Positions 9,820 through 19,026 of a stretch of 53,954 nt of DNA are shown in pieces. The position numbers and the translations under genes are program-made. The notes under the pieces are model-generated. The model ran no database searches. It saw nothing but the letters and a program-made list of their open reading frames with translations, and was not told the DNA's origin. Position 1 is the first letter of the stretch, and every line of letters begins with the position of its first letter. Origin of the DNA: Bacteroidota bacterium (lineage in GTDB: Bacteria; Bacteroidota; Ignavibacteria; Kryptoniales; JAKASW01); assembly GCA_021789975.1 (NCBI GenBank), contig JAJYIT010000029.1, positions 1 to 53,954 on the forward strand. The letters are read 5' to 3'.

Positions 9820-10447
9820 GTGCTGATTCTGTTTCCGCCACACGTGAAAGTTTATCCGGCATTTGAGGGAAAAGTGCCTATCTAGATCATCAAAACCGGT
9901 TGCGACGGATTGTTATTGGTGTATTCATTTCGGCCACACCAACAATATAATAAACGCAAAAAGGATAATTCTTGCAATAACACATCGGAATCTTTCTGGT
10001 CGGTCTTTAATAAGTTTTGCCTCATATTAGAAGTAATACGGGATAGCTCGCAAGAATCAGGGGATGTGTGCCGCAAATCTGTTCGATACAGCTGTGGTGG
10101 ATGATCGGGCTTCCAAGCCTGGCCGTATAGATATGAGGCCCCAGAATATTCGAGTTGATCGCAACCTGAAGTATGCGCCGATGCCGAACGAAGAACCATT
10201 TGGATGTTAGGTCACTTCAGTTTAGGCGCAGCCTTTGGTCCTTTGTGGTCGTGTCGGATTCTTATGAAAGGGGGGAATCACTATTTCAAATCGAATAGGT
10301 TTTCCGCCGTCCCAGCAGGTTTAACTCTGTGAATGAATCCGCCGACAGGTGCTCACATCGCTTAAACAGTCATGCCAGCACCACTAAGTATCTTCTTCTT
10401 AGTCTTGATTTCAACCGCGATAGTTCTCTATTCACGCCGGATTTTTT
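9820..10447. other. long intergenic region without a recognised gene
   Basis: About 630 bp upstream of the kinase and downstream of the peptidase, both on the minus strand. Frames here (for example 9882-10199 minus and 10329-10538 plus) have no recognisable protein features. A weak inverted repeat (TTGGTGT at 9916-9922 with ACACCAA at 9936-9942) may be a regulatory site for the kinase or chance. No tRNA or repeat family was seen. Confidence 0.4.
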
Positions 10448-12655
10448 CTATTTTGAAACAGACCGTATACCCAAATTGTACGCCATAAAAGAAAGTACAT
10501 CTGCAGCCTGCGCAATCCGTTTGTCGGTTGGCATATAGTTATGGCTTGTCTTTGTTTCGACACGTATGATTATTGGGTTGTTGCAAGCCTGGTCGTGCTG
10601 CATAGCCGCAGTAAATTTATATGAGTGGCTTGGAACAACCCTGTCGTCGTGGTCGGCCGTTGTAACAATAGTTGGTGGGTAGCACGTGCCCGGTCGGATA
10701 TTCTGAACCGGGGAATATTTTATCAGCCACTGAAATGCAGTCGAGTCATCGGAGGAGCCGTATTCCGGGACCCAACCGACTCCGGCAGAGAACTTCTGGT
10801 AACGGAGCATATCCATGACTCCGGCCCCTGCGTACACGGCTCCAAACAAGTCGGGCCTTTCAGTCTCGCAGGCACCCACCAGCAGTCCGCCGTTCGAATA
10901 TCCTTCGATACCGAGTTTAGGTGTCGAAGTATACTTCTCTTTTATGAGGTACTCCGCTGCGGCAATAAAATCGTCGAACACGTTCTGCTTCTTCCCGAGC
11001 ATTCCGGCATGATGCCACGCCTCACCGAATTCGCCGCCGCCGCGGATATTTGCCACGGCATATATCCCGCCCATCTCGAGCCACACCGCTGTCGCCGGGC
11101 TGAAAGATGGAGTAATACTAATGTTGAAGCCGCCGTAGCCGTATAACATCGCCGGGTTTTCACCGTTCAGTTTCGTACCTTTCCTCATAGTGATGAACAT
11201 CGGGACACGTGTACCATCTTTTGAATGATAGTATACCTGCTTCGTCTCGAAGTTCTTCGGGTTAAAGTCGACATGGGGGGCGTGGAAAACTGTCGTCCTC
11301 GTGGACATAAAATTGTACCTGAAGATTGTTGTAGGATAAAGGAATGACGTGAAAGCATAGTACAAGTCGGGCGAATCGTTCCTTCCGCTCAGCCCGCCAA
11401 CTGTGCCGAGACCGGGGAGCTTTAGTTGACCGTCAAATTTGCCATCTGTCGAGTATATAGATACTTCGCTCTTTGCATCCACAAGGTAACTGACCACTAC
11501 GTGTCCATCTGCCAACAAGGAACTCTCAATCACGTTTCCGGATTCGGGAACCACAGTCTTCCATGTCTTCGGGTCTGGATCGTTGATGTTGAATGAAACA
11601 ATCCGGCGGTTAGGCGCGTCAAGAGTGGTTTGCAGATACATAGTGCTTCCCACATTCCCAATCGGGTAATACTCTGCATTGTCACTGGTGAATAGCGGCT
11701 TGATGGGGGCAGAAAGGTCGGGATGGTTAGCATTGCCGAGGTCAATGTAGTAGATCTTGTTTCTCGACTCCGTGCCCTTGTTAAGCACAATGAAAAGATA
11801 ATGTCCGTCCTCCGAAACTCCCCCGCCGACATACCAACCGGGATAATCTTTCAAGTCGTAGTAGAGCTTATCATCGTTTTGCGGAGTTCCGATCTTGTGG
11901 TAATAGAGTTGCTGACCGACGGCTTCGGACATCAGCGCTTCGCCCTTCTTCGGTTCTGGAAAACGAGAGTAAAAAAAACCGGCGTTGTCGTTAGTCCATG
12001 CGATGCCCGAGAACTTTACCCAGTGCAGAATATCTGGCAGATCCCGGCCCGTCTCAACGTTGAGCACATGGAATTCTTCCCAGTCGGCTCCGCCGCGGGA
12101 CAACCCGTAACACAGGTATTTGCCGTCCGGTGATGCCTCGTACTCGAGAAGGGCAATCGAGCCATCAGGCGACAACTTGTTGGGATCGAGAACCAGTTGA
12201 GGTTTGCCGTTGACAGACTTCCGGACGTAAACCGGGTTCTGGTTCTGCAGGCCGGAATTCATCCCGTAGTACAACCACCCCATATGTCCGGCATGAGGCT
12301 CACATTCGTTCGGGACGTCCACCTTCTCGTAGTTCCACAGCTTCTTGATTCGCATCGTTACCAGATTGCGGAAAGGAATTTTGTCAAGATATTTGAAAGT
12401 TATTTTGTTCTCTTCGTCAACCCACTTTTCAACCCGCGGACTATTTTGCTTTTCCATCCATCTGTATGGAGCGGGTACTCGCGTCCCGAAATAATCATCT
12501 ACCACAGTGTCCCTGTACGTGTTTGGATAACGCAATGATTGTCCTTTCGCTAGGATAGGTGTTAATATGGCAAAGGCTAAGACCAGGTGTTTCAAATCCA
12601 CTATGTTTCCCCATGAGCAGAAAGTATTGAATTTTTTCGAGAAAAACTCAGCCAT
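10448..12655 (-). CDS. secreted prolyl oligopeptidase family serine peptidase (S9A)
   Basis: Exported S9 peptidase of 735 aa that would cleave short peptides after proline. A long signal peptide covers about residues 1-40 (core LVLAFAILTPILAKG). The seven-bladed propeller follows (opening YRDTVVDDYFGTRVPAPYRW, a classic S9A start) to about residue 450, then the alpha/beta hydrolase domain. The nucleophile Ser sits in GIEGYSNGGLLVGA; the Asp region is TADHDDRVVPSHS; the catalytic His is probably in VETKTSHNYM. Two motifs deviate from the usual GGSNGG and AGHGxGKP forms, so specificity may differ. The start chosen is the ATG with AAGAAGGG about six bases upstream; a more distal ATG at 12694 lacks this. 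Monocistronic. Confidence 0.88.
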   Translation of the reverse strand: MAEFFSKKFNTFCSWGNIVDLKHLVLAFAILTPILAKGQSLRYPNTYRDTVVDDYFGTRVPAPYRWMEKQNSPRVEKWVDEENKITFKYLDKIPFRNLVTMRIKKLWNYEKVDVPNECEPHAGHMGWLYYGMNSGLQNQNPVYVRKSVNGKPQLVLDPNKLSPDGSIALLEYEASPDGKYLCYGLSRGGADWEEFHVLNVETGRDLPDILHWVKFSGIAWTNDNAGFFYSRFPEPKKGEALMSEAVGQQLYYHKIGTPQNDDKLYYDLKDYPGWYVGGGVSEDGHYLFIVLNKGTESRNKIYYIDLGNANHPDLSAPIKPLFTSDNAEYYPIGNVGSTMYLQTTLDAPNRRIVSFNINDPDPKTWKTVVPESGNVIESSLLADGHVVVSYLVDAKSEVSIYSTDGKFDGQLKLPGLGTVGGLSGRNDSPDLYYAFTSFLYPTTIFRYNFMSTRTTVFHAPHVDFNPKNFETKQVYYHSKDGTRVPMFITMRKGTKLNGENPAMLYGYGGFNISITPSFSPATAVWLEMGGIYAVANIRGGGEFGEAWHHAGMLGKKQNVFDDFIAAAEYLIKEKYTSTPKLGIEGYSNGGLLVGACETERPDLFGAVYAGAGVMDMLRYQKFSAGVGWVPEYGSSDDSTAFQWLIKYSPVQNIRPGTCYPPTIVTTADHDDRVVPSHSYKFTAAMQHDQACNNPIIIRVETKTSHNYMPTDKRIAQAADVLSFMAYNLGIRSVSK

Positions 12656-12788
12656 GATCGTCCCTTCTTTCGTTTGTTGATGATAATATCGCATGATGAC
12701 GATGAGATTTCAATAAGCGCTCCTGTTGTTCCTGGAACCAGCTAAGGCGCCGGTTTGTTCTAATGTGAACCATGAAAGGAAATAAATA

Positions 12789-13196
12789 ATGAGCGATTTC
12801 AAACTGAACCTCGGCAAGTTGGTTGTGCGAGTCACAGTCGGAGGACTGCTGCTCTTTCACGGGGTGTCCAAACTTAGCCACGGAGTGGCGTGGATGGCCG
12901 GTCCGCTTCATGCCTACCACCTTCCGTTCTTCATTGCCTATGGCGTTTATATCGGCGAGGTCGTGGCTCCGATACTGGTATTCTTCGGGATTCTAACCAG
13001 GCTATCCGGGCTTGTGATCTCGTTCGACCTACTGATGGCGTTTGTACTGGTCTCTCACGCGAGGTTCTTAACGCTAGGCCCGGCGGGCGGCTGGGGTTTG
13101 GAACTCGATGCATTCTACTTCCTCTCCGGCGTTGCCGTATTTCTGCTCGGTGCAGGCAAGTTTAGCCTCGCTGGAGCTAATGGCAAATGGAATTAG
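12789..13196 (+). CDS. DoxX family membrane protein
   Basis: Small four-helix inner-membrane protein (135 aa) of the DoxX/MauE-like group, associated with respiratory or redox-stress functions. The first helix contains the conserved phrase VRVTVGGLLLFHGVSKL. Further helices lie at about 45-68, 73-92 and 105-125, with the typical loop motif ELDAFYFLSG. A ribosome binding site AAAGGAAA precedes the ATG. It is divergent from the peptidase gene and followed by a decayed region, so it appears monocistronic. Confidence 0.85.
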   Translation: MSDFKLNLGKLVVRVTVGGLLLFHGVSKLSHGVAWMAGPLHAYHLPFFIAYGVYIGEVVAPILVFFGILTRLSGLVISFDLLMAFVLVSHARFLTLGPAGGWGLELDAFYFLSGVAVFLLGAGKFSLAGANGKWN

Positions 13197-13558
13197 AGAG
13201 CAATCGGCAATCCGGCGACTTCTGTCGTATCGCTGCAAGAGTGCCGCAGTTTTTTCGGGATCGGTAACAGGTTATCATAAGGATCGACGCTCTCGAAATA
13301 TCCCGATAATTTAGTTATGTAATTCAACACCTCCCTGCCTGGACATGTGGTGATCTTGTCTTGGTGGGGAAAGTTGCGTCGCCGGCGGCATGTCCGATCT
13401 CGGATTTCTATCTTGATCAAGCCCACTTCGATCGGACACTGACGCATTCCTCGTTTCTTGCGAGGTGCCTCCTGTTAAGACTTTTTCTTCTTCATTCGTC
13501 CTGACGTTTGAAAGAATCGACTGATCAACGGTTCCGTGTCTCAGAAAAGGAGGGGATC
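13197..13558. other. decayed intergenic region, possible relic of a DNA-binding protein
   Basis: About 360 bp without an open gene. One plus-strand frame at about 13400-13450 reads SDFYLDQAHFDRTLTHS, which resembles the second helix-turn-helix of AraC-type regulators (FxDQSHFxRxFK). No flanking domain remains open, so this is at most a fragment and may be coincidence. The 3' end of the stretch carries the ribosome binding site of the YbaK relic. Confidence 0.3.
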
Positions 13559-13762
13559 ATGACTATTGAGAAATTAAAGTAGTACCTCGACAACCACTCG
13601 GTGAGGTACGTTGTAATTAGCTACTCGTTGGCATACACTCCTCAAGAAATTTCACTTTTGGCTCACCTACCGGCAGGTCAGATGGCGAAGACCGTTATGG
13701 CACTGATTGACGGCAAAATGAGTATGGCTGTGCTGCAGGCATCCTGCCGGGTTGATTTGAAT
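13559..13762 (+). pseudogene. YbaK/EbsC-family aminoacyl-tRNA deacylase, pseudogene
   Basis: The frame from the ATG at 13559 reads MTIEKLK, then TAG at 13580-13582, then YLDNHSVRYVVISYS. It continues through AYTPQEISLLAHLPAGQMAK, TVMALIDGKMSMAVL and ASCRVDLN. This is the N-terminal half of a YbaK-like prolyl-tRNA deacylase, which hydrolyses mischarged tRNA. A strong AGGAGGGG ribosome binding site is still present just upstream. The gene is dead twice: an in-frame stop at codon 8, and loss of the C-terminal half, replaced by GC-rich palindromic sequence from about 13764. A GTG at 13601 could restart translation but would give only a fragment. Identification rests on the AYTPQEI...AK and DGKMSMAVLxAS pattern. 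Confidence 0.75.
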
Positions 13763-13763
13763 C

Positions 13764-13862
13764 CGCCTACGTCCGCTGGGGCGGACTTCGGCGGACGGGA
13801 GGCGCGGGTCACATTCCCCGCCGCTTGCGGCGGAACAGGGTTCGGGGCTTGCCCCGAGGTTC
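13764..13862. repeat. cluster of three GC-rich hairpins (REP-like)
   Basis: Three perfect palindromes in a row directly after the YbaK relic: GTCCGC/GCGGAC at 13771-13786 (4-nt loop), CCGCCGC/GCGGCGG at 13818-13833 (2-nt loop), and CGGGGC/GCCCCG at 13843-13856 (2-nt loop). The stretch is far more GC-rich than its surroundings and interrupts the coding remnant, so it looks like an inserted repetitive extragenic element. The remaining sequence to 14131 holds no recognised gene. Confidence 0.6.
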
Positions 13863-14131
13863 AAACCAATGATTCGCGAAGATCGGTAAGGTACGCAAAA
13901 GATCTATTAGCGATACAGAACTTCGCAAACCTTGCGATCATTACGATTCATTTGCTTTTCTTCTTTGAAGTGAGATCTAAATTATGACACTACCAGTTCC
14001 TCGGCAGATGGAATTAATTCGGAACAGTGTGTAACTTGTCCGATGCAGCGGCGTAAACTTGTTCGATTGAGTTTTCCTAAAGTTTAAATATTCGGTGCCG
14101 TTAAGTCAGCCATGAAAAACAACCGGATCAG

Positions 14132-15048
14132 TTGATAAAGGTCGAGCAACTCACCAAGAATTTTCCAGAGGTGACCGCTTTACGCAAGGTTTCCCTGGAG
14201 ATCGGAGACCGTGAGTTTTTCGGACTCCTTGGACCTAACGGTGCAGGGAAGACAACTCTGATGAGCTTGCTGGTCGGCTACCTCGACGCCGATGAAGGAC
14301 AAATTTCCATAAATGGGGAGGCTGCCCGTCAGGATAGACTCGCCATAAGAAAACAAATCGGTTTCGTACCACAGTCGCTCGCACTCTATGATGAGATGAG
14401 TGCTGTCCAGAACCTGGAAATGTTCGGCAGTCTATTCGATATTCCTCCGGCGAAGCTGAGCGATCGGATAAATGAAAGACTCAGCTCGGTGGGTCTATTT
14501 GAAAGGCGGAAGGATAAGGTAAAGACTTTTTCCGGAGGAATGAAGCGGAGATTGAATCTCGTTGCCAGCCTTCTCCATGACCCCGCGATTTTATTGTGTG
14601 ACGAACCGACCGTAGGTGTGGACCCCAGTCCCGCCATGCCATATTTGAATTCCTCGAAGGACTCAACCGACAGGGAAAGACCATCGTATATACGACGCAT
14701 TACATGGAGGAAGCCGAACGGCTTTGCACTCGTGTCGGGATCATTGACCATGGAACCATAATTGCACTTGGCAGCACTGAGCAGTTGCTCGCTATGCTCC
14801 CTTACGATGAAACGATCTCAATAGTGAAGATCCCATCCACACTGGATCATCTGGCGATGTTTCAAGATTTCGGAACGTTGACCGAGGAAAATGACCACTT
14901 CGAGCTGAAGCCGTTCGAAGGTTTCGCTCTTTCGGGCTTCTTCGCCAAAGTTGAATCGAACGGATTGAAGTACCACTGGATTGAGCTGCATCGTCCGACA
15001 CTGGAGGCTCTTTTCCTCCAGTTGACGGGGAGGAGGTTGAGAGACTGA
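14132..15048 (+). pseudogene. ABC exporter ATPase (DrrA/CcmA-like), frameshifted
   Basis: ATPase of an ABC-2 type exporter of about 305 codons. Walker A is GPNGAGKTT, the signature FSGGMKRRLNL, Walker B ILLCDEPTVGVD. After VDP the frame breaks: the next conserved part (QSRHAIFEFLEGLNRQGKT, then YTTHYMEEAERLC) is in the +1 frame. Restoring one C in the run at 14623-14626 joins the two parts perfectly, giving the usual length and C-terminal domain. The start is probably TTG at 14132, because the ATG at 14112 meets a stop. As written, the product would lack the H-loop and be inactive. The stop overlaps the CTG start of the permease. A homopolymer sequencing error is possible, but the partner gene is also broken. 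Confidence 0.8.
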
Positions 15049-16358
15049 AGCAGGTACTTCACCTTTTTGGGAACTCATGCAGGATCTTCCTGAGCGACAG
15101 GATTGCAGTCCTCTTGACTTTCATTGTTCCTCTTGTCCTCATGTTTATTTTTGGATCGATATTCGGCGGAGGCAGCTCCGAGCCGCATGGGATTCCTATT
15201 GCCGTTATGAATCAAAGCAGCTCGAAGATCGCGCGAAGAATTATCTCGACGCTCGATACCATGAAGGCATTTCAGGTGGTTGATTCGGTAAAAGGCAGCG
15301 ACGGAAGGTGAGTGCCGTTCGATACAGCATCCGTAATAGAATACGTCAGAAGCGGGAAGGCAACGGCGGGCATATTTTTTCCCACCGATGCATACACAGA
15401 CACATCGTCAGCTCTCAATTTGAAGTTTTATTACGATCCCAGGAACGAGATGGAAACGCAGATGGTGACCGGGCTCTTTCAGCAGGCGGTGTTCTCAAAC
15501 TTCCCGTCGATCATGGCACAGAGCGGCCTTCGTCAAGCAAGGAGCTACCTCGGATCAGATTCCGGTTCCGCTTTCAACGAGGGGCTTGCGACACTTGTGC
15601 ACAAGTACTTCAACCTGGACACGGCCAATTTCCTTAATCCAGGCAAATGGATGACTGCGGAAGGACACAATGACACCGCGAACGGTCCTAAGAATTTCAT
15701 GAACAGCTTTGTCCGTATCGAAAAGAAACAGGTTGTGGGCGAGAATGTCAAGAACCAGTGGGCAACCAGGAGCATCGGCGGATGGGCGCTGACCTTTCTT
15801 TTGTTCGCGCTTACCGCTTCATCCTCGTCATTGTTTGACGAGCGGAAATCAGGCGTGATGCTGAGGATACTTACTTCACCCGTTTCCCGTCTCCATATTC
15901 TCTGGAGCAAGTACATGTTCAACATGGCGCTTGCGGTCGGTCAGCTCTTATTTATGTTTTTTGTCGGATGGCTGATGTTCCAGGTCGATATCTTTTCGAT
16001 TTTTCTGAATCTTGTTTTGATAATCTTGTCCGCATCGGTGGCGTGCACGTCATTCGGTATGTTGCTCGCCGCGGTTTCGAAAACCAGTCAGCAGGCAAAC
16101 GGGCTTGGCACTCTGTTGATCCTGACCATGAGTGCTATCGGTGGTGCATGGTTTCCCACTTTCCTGATGCCTTCTGCGATTCAGGCTCTGAGTAAGCTGA
16201 CTTTTGTTTACTGGGCGATGGACGGGTTCCTTCAGGTCCTTTGGCGGGGGGTGGGTACGGCGAGTATACTTCCTAACATAGCAATACTTCTTGGTATGGG
16301 CGCACTGATAAACATTGTGAGCGTCTGGCAATTTAAGAAAGGAGATATTTTTTCTTAG
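15045..16358 (+). pseudogene. ABC-2 type exporter permease, interrupted by in-frame TGA
   Basis: Permease partner of the preceding ATPase, about 437 codons. The N-terminal part reads LKQVLHLFGNSCRIFLSDR, then a first helix (VLLTFIVPLVLMFIFGSIF) and a periplasmic region. It stops at TGA 15309-15311. The same frame continues at once from GTG 15312 (VPFDTASVIEYVRSGKA...) through the periplasmic domain and five C-terminal helices (from about 15770) ending KKGDIFS. The start appears to be CTG at 15045, overlapping the ATPase stop as CTGA, with AGGAGG eight bases upstream at 15031-15036. A single base change would restore the gene. The 348-codon downstream part might be translated alone but lacks the first helix. 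Confidence 0.75.
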
Positions 16359-16361
16359 AAA

Positions 16362-17141
16362 ATGAAAATCCCGATTTATCAAATCGATGCTTTCAGTCAA
16401 GACAGATTCCATGGTAATCCGGCTGCTGTCTGCATCCTCCAGGAATGGCTGCCGGACTCCACGCTGCAAAACATTGCTGCAGAAAACAATCTTGCAGAGA
16501 CGGCGTTCGTTGTGGAGAAGAACGGCCATTTCGAACTCAGGTGGTTCACGCCCGCAGTTGAAGTGGACCTGTGCGGCCACGCGACGCTCGCGACCGCGTT
16601 TGTGTATAAAGAACATTTGAACTATCCTGACGATTCAATATCGTTCAAGACTCAGAGCGGTCTGCTCAAAGTGGAATATGGCGGAAACATGCTGTCTCTG
16701 GTATTCCCGTCGAGGCCGGGCACAGCTTGCGCGGCGCCTGATCTCCTGGTTAAGGGGATAGGGATTGTCCCGCAAGAGACTCTCAAGTCGAGGGATTACA
16801 TGGTGGTTCTCAGAGATGAAGACGAAGTAAGGCATCTCGATCCCGACTTCGCCAAGCTGAAAGATGTGGATGCGCTTGGAGTAATTGCAACCGCGCCCGG
16901 AAATGACGTCGATTTTGTGTCGCGTTTCTTCGCCCCTCAGGCTGGGATGAACGAAGACCCCGTCACTGGTTCTTCGCACACCACGCTGATTCCCTATTGG
17001 TCGGCTAAACTCCGTAAGAAAAACATGGCCGCGTTGCAGTTGTCGCATCGAGGCGGCAAGCTCTATTGCGAAGATCTTGGCGATAAAGTGAAGATATCCG
17101 GTCGCGCGATCACATACCTGGTGGGTGAAATAACGGTGTAA
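16362..17141 (+). CDS. PhzF family isomerase-like protein
   Basis: Cytoplasmic two-lobed protein of 259 aa in the PhzF/diaminopimelate-epimerase fold. Conserved elements: YQIDAFSQDRFHGNPAAVC at the N-terminus, NNLAETAF holding the proposed catalytic Glu, LCGHATLATA, and DPVTGSSH near residue 205. Real phenazine synthesis is unlikely because no other phz gene is nearby; most family members outside phenazine producers have unknown substrates. It begins three bases after the broken permease stop, so it probably belongs to the same former operon. Confidence 0.88.
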   Translation: MKIPIYQIDAFSQDRFHGNPAAVCILQEWLPDSTLQNIAAENNLAETAFVVEKNGHFELRWFTPAVEVDLCGHATLATAFVYKEHLNYPDDSISFKTQSGLLKVEYGGNMLSLVFPSRPGTACAAPDLLVKGIGIVPQETLKSRDYMVVLRDEDEVRHLDPDFAKLKDVDALGVIATAPGNDVDFVSRFFAPQAGMNEDPVTGSSHTTLIPYWSAKLRKKNMAALQLSHRGGKLYCEDLGDKVKISGRAITYLVGEITV

Positions 17142-17267
17142 GGAAATGAAAGAAGAGATGACGTTAGGAAGGAATACCTGACTCGAATCGAATGAGTGAT
17201 GGGTCTATGGGTGGGCTGACCTGTTCGTGTCATAACCGTTTATCGATTCAGTTGATGGAGATAACGC

Positions 17268-17810
17268 TTGAGTAAGTTTGTCGTTTTAGTGGATGTCCTG
17301 GTACTCGCGGTGGTTGTGTACTTGTCTTGGTACCTTGCGACAGATTACCAGACATTTGCCGGCAGAGCTCACATGCCGATCGTCATCTGGATAATTGATA
17401 CCGTCGACCTTTTCATACACGAAGGAGGTCACTTCTTCTTCGGATTTATGGGACGGTTGATTTACTTCATGGGCGGTTCTCTCATGCAGGTGGTGCTGCC
17501 TGCCCTTGCGCTTTGGGTGTTCCTGAAATCAGGTCTCCGTACCCTTATAGCTACATTGTACTGGCTCGGTCAAAATCTTGTCAACGTTTCGGTATATATC
17601 GGGGACGCACCGTACAAGCGCCTTCCCCTGATTTCGAGCGCCGCAATCCACGACTGGAATTGGATATTCAGTCACATCGGCAACATGCAGATGGCAGAGC
17701 CCGTATCAGCTGTTGTGTTTGTAGTAGGAGTCGTATCGTGTTGCGGAGCAGTGATCGCTGCAGGGTATTTTACCGTAATCGATTTCCGCGAAGCATTCCT
17801 AATGGAGTAG
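17268..17810 (+). CDS. integral membrane protein with HEXXH motif (putative membrane metalloprotease)
   Basis: Membrane protein of 180 aa with about four helices (residues 5-25, 36-60, 65-105 and 145-170). An HEGGH sequence at residues 51-55 lies inside the second hydrophobic segment. This matches the zinc-binding HEXXH placement in site-2/M50-type proteases, although the usual NPDG motif near the C-terminus is not evident; a loop HDWNWIFSHIG may supply other ligands. The start is TTG with GGAG seven bases upstream, because the nearby ATG at 17254 runs into a stop. It is followed closely by the Dabb gene and the ABC exporter, suggesting one operon. The protease role is inference. Confidence 0.6.
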   Translation: MSKFVVLVDVLVLAVVVYLSWYLATDYQTFAGRAHMPIVIWIIDTVDLFIHEGGHFFFGFMGRLIYFMGGSLMQVVLPALALWVFLKSGLRTLIATLYWLGQNLVNVSVYIGDAPYKRLPLISSAAIHDWNWIFSHIGNMQMAEPVSAVVFVVGVVSCCGAVIAAGYFTVIDFREAFLME

Positions 17811-17815
17811 AGTTG

Positions 17816-18112
17816 ATGATCACGCACATCGTATTCTTCAGATTCAAAGATGGTATCTTGGATGAAAAAATTGGTGAGATGGAAGAAAGGCTCGGCCGAC
17901 TTCCTTCATTAATCGGTGAGATCAGGAAATATGAATTCGGGAGAAACTTGTTCCCTTCGGAAAGGGCCTACGACTTTGCACTGGTCTCGTCTTTCGACAG
18001 TCTTGAAGCCCTGGAGAAATACCGCACACATCCGGAACATCTGAAAGTGCTCAAATTGATCAATGAGACTTGCGATCATACAAGAACCGCGGATATACGC
18101 ACGGCGGGTTGA
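17816..18112 (+). CDS. Dabb (stress-responsive A/B barrel) family protein
   Basis: Small ferredoxin-like alpha/beta barrel protein of 98 aa, opening MITHIVFFRFKDG, with the family phrase YDFALVSSFDSLEALEKY and the closing HPEHLKVL. Dabb proteins usually dimerise; many have no assigned function. The ATG follows the previous stop by five bases, with GGAG (17804-17807) inside the upstream gene. Its TGA overlaps the ATG of the ABC ATPase (TGATG), so translation is coupled. Confidence 0.85.
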   Translation: MITHIVFFRFKDGILDEKIGEMEERLGRLPSLIGEIRKYEFGRNLFPSERAYDFALVSSFDSLEALEKYRTHPEHLKVLKLINETCDHTRTADIRTAG

Positions 18113-19026
18113 TGCCTGAAACGATTCTGAGAACGGAGGGCCTCAGCAAGAAATTTGGCCAGCGGTGGGCAGTCAAGGATGTTAACCTGGAGGTGAATAA
18201 GGGAGACATCTTTGGTTTCCTCGGGCCGAATGGTGCGGGGAAGAGTACGACAATCCGAATGATACTTACCCTGCTTACGCCTACTTCGGGTTCCGTAAGA
18301 ATTTTTGGAAAAGATGTCCGTCGTGACAGGCACGAAGTCCTTTCCAGAGTATGCGGAATTGTGGAGAAGCCCGATTTCTATATTTATCTGTCTGCGTATC
18401 GGAACCTCGAAGTTTTGGGAAATCTCTCCAGGAAAATAGCGAAGGATGAAATTGTCAGTGCACTTGAAATAGTAGGACTCGCTTCGAGAGCGAACGACAA
18501 AGTCAAAACATTCTCACATGGAATGAAGCAGAGATTGGGAATAGCCCAGGCTATCTTGACGAAGCCGGACCTTGTAATAATGGACGAACCCACTTCCGGG
18601 CTCGATCCCCAGGGGATGAAGGAAGTCCGTGATCTTGTATTGACTTTGTCCAGGGATCATGGAACAACGATATTTCTTTCCTCGCATCTTCTAACAGAAG
18701 TGCATTCCGTGGCAAACAGAATGGCAGTTCTCAATCATGGTGAACTGATCGTACAGGGGAAAGTATCCGATCTTCTCAAGGGGGATTCCTCATATTACTC
18801 GATCAACGTGTCTCCGCAGGATCGGGCCGTGGAAATCTTGAAGGCTCAACCTTGGATAGAAATTGTCTCCGTTGCGAATGAAATAGACATCCATATCGAT
18901 TCGGGTCGGGCGGCGGAAGTCAACAGGCTGCTGGTGGTGAACGACATTGAAGTGTCCTCTTTCACCGCCAAGAGAACGCTGGAGGACTACTTCCTCAAAA
19001 TTACGGAAGGCGCGTCGGACCTGTGA
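18112..19026 (+). CDS. ABC-2 exporter ATP-binding protein
   Basis: Cytosolic ATPase of 304 aa. Walker A GPNGAGKST is near residue 42, signature FSHGMKQRLGIA, Walker B LVIMDEPTSGLDPQG, and H-loop SSH. The C-terminal domain of about 80 residues is typical of the CcmA/NatA group. It energises the permease encoded next (stop overlaps its start as GTGA). Unlike the similar ATPase at 14132, this copy is intact. The cargo cannot be inferred; the adjacent LolA-like protein hints at an envelope role. Confidence 0.9.
   Translation: MPETILRTEGLSKKFGQRWAVKDVNLEVNKGDIFGFLGPNGAGKSTTIRMILTLLTPTSGSVRIFGKDVRRDRHEVLSRVCGIVEKPDFYIYLSAYRNLEVLGNLSRKIAKDEIVSALEIVGLASRANDKVKTFSHGMKQRLGIAQAILTKPDLVIMDEPTSGLDPQGMKEVRDLVLTLSRDHGTTIFLSSHLLTEVHSVANRMAVLNHGELIVQGKVSDLLKGDSSYYSINVSPQDRAVEILKAQPWIEIVSVANEIDIHIDSGRAAEVNRLLVVNDIEVSSFTAKRTLEDYFLKITEGASDL

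Noticed and set aside
9916-9942. Inverted repeat TTGGTGT/ACACCAA
   Set aside because: Only 7 bp with a 13-nt gap; too weak to call an operator.
9882-10199. Minus-strand 105-codon frame
   Set aside because: Composition resembles random sequence (many Ser/Cys/His), no ribosome binding site, no family pattern.
15309-15311. In-frame TGA codons (also 52582-52584) as recoded Gly or selenocysteine
   Set aside because: TGA is used as a normal stop by many intact genes here (for example lgt, proS and ppa), no selenocysteine context is evident, and the affected genes carry other lesions.
16362-17141. Phenazine biosynthesis locus
   Set aside because: Only a PhzF-family protein is present; no other phz genes nearby.
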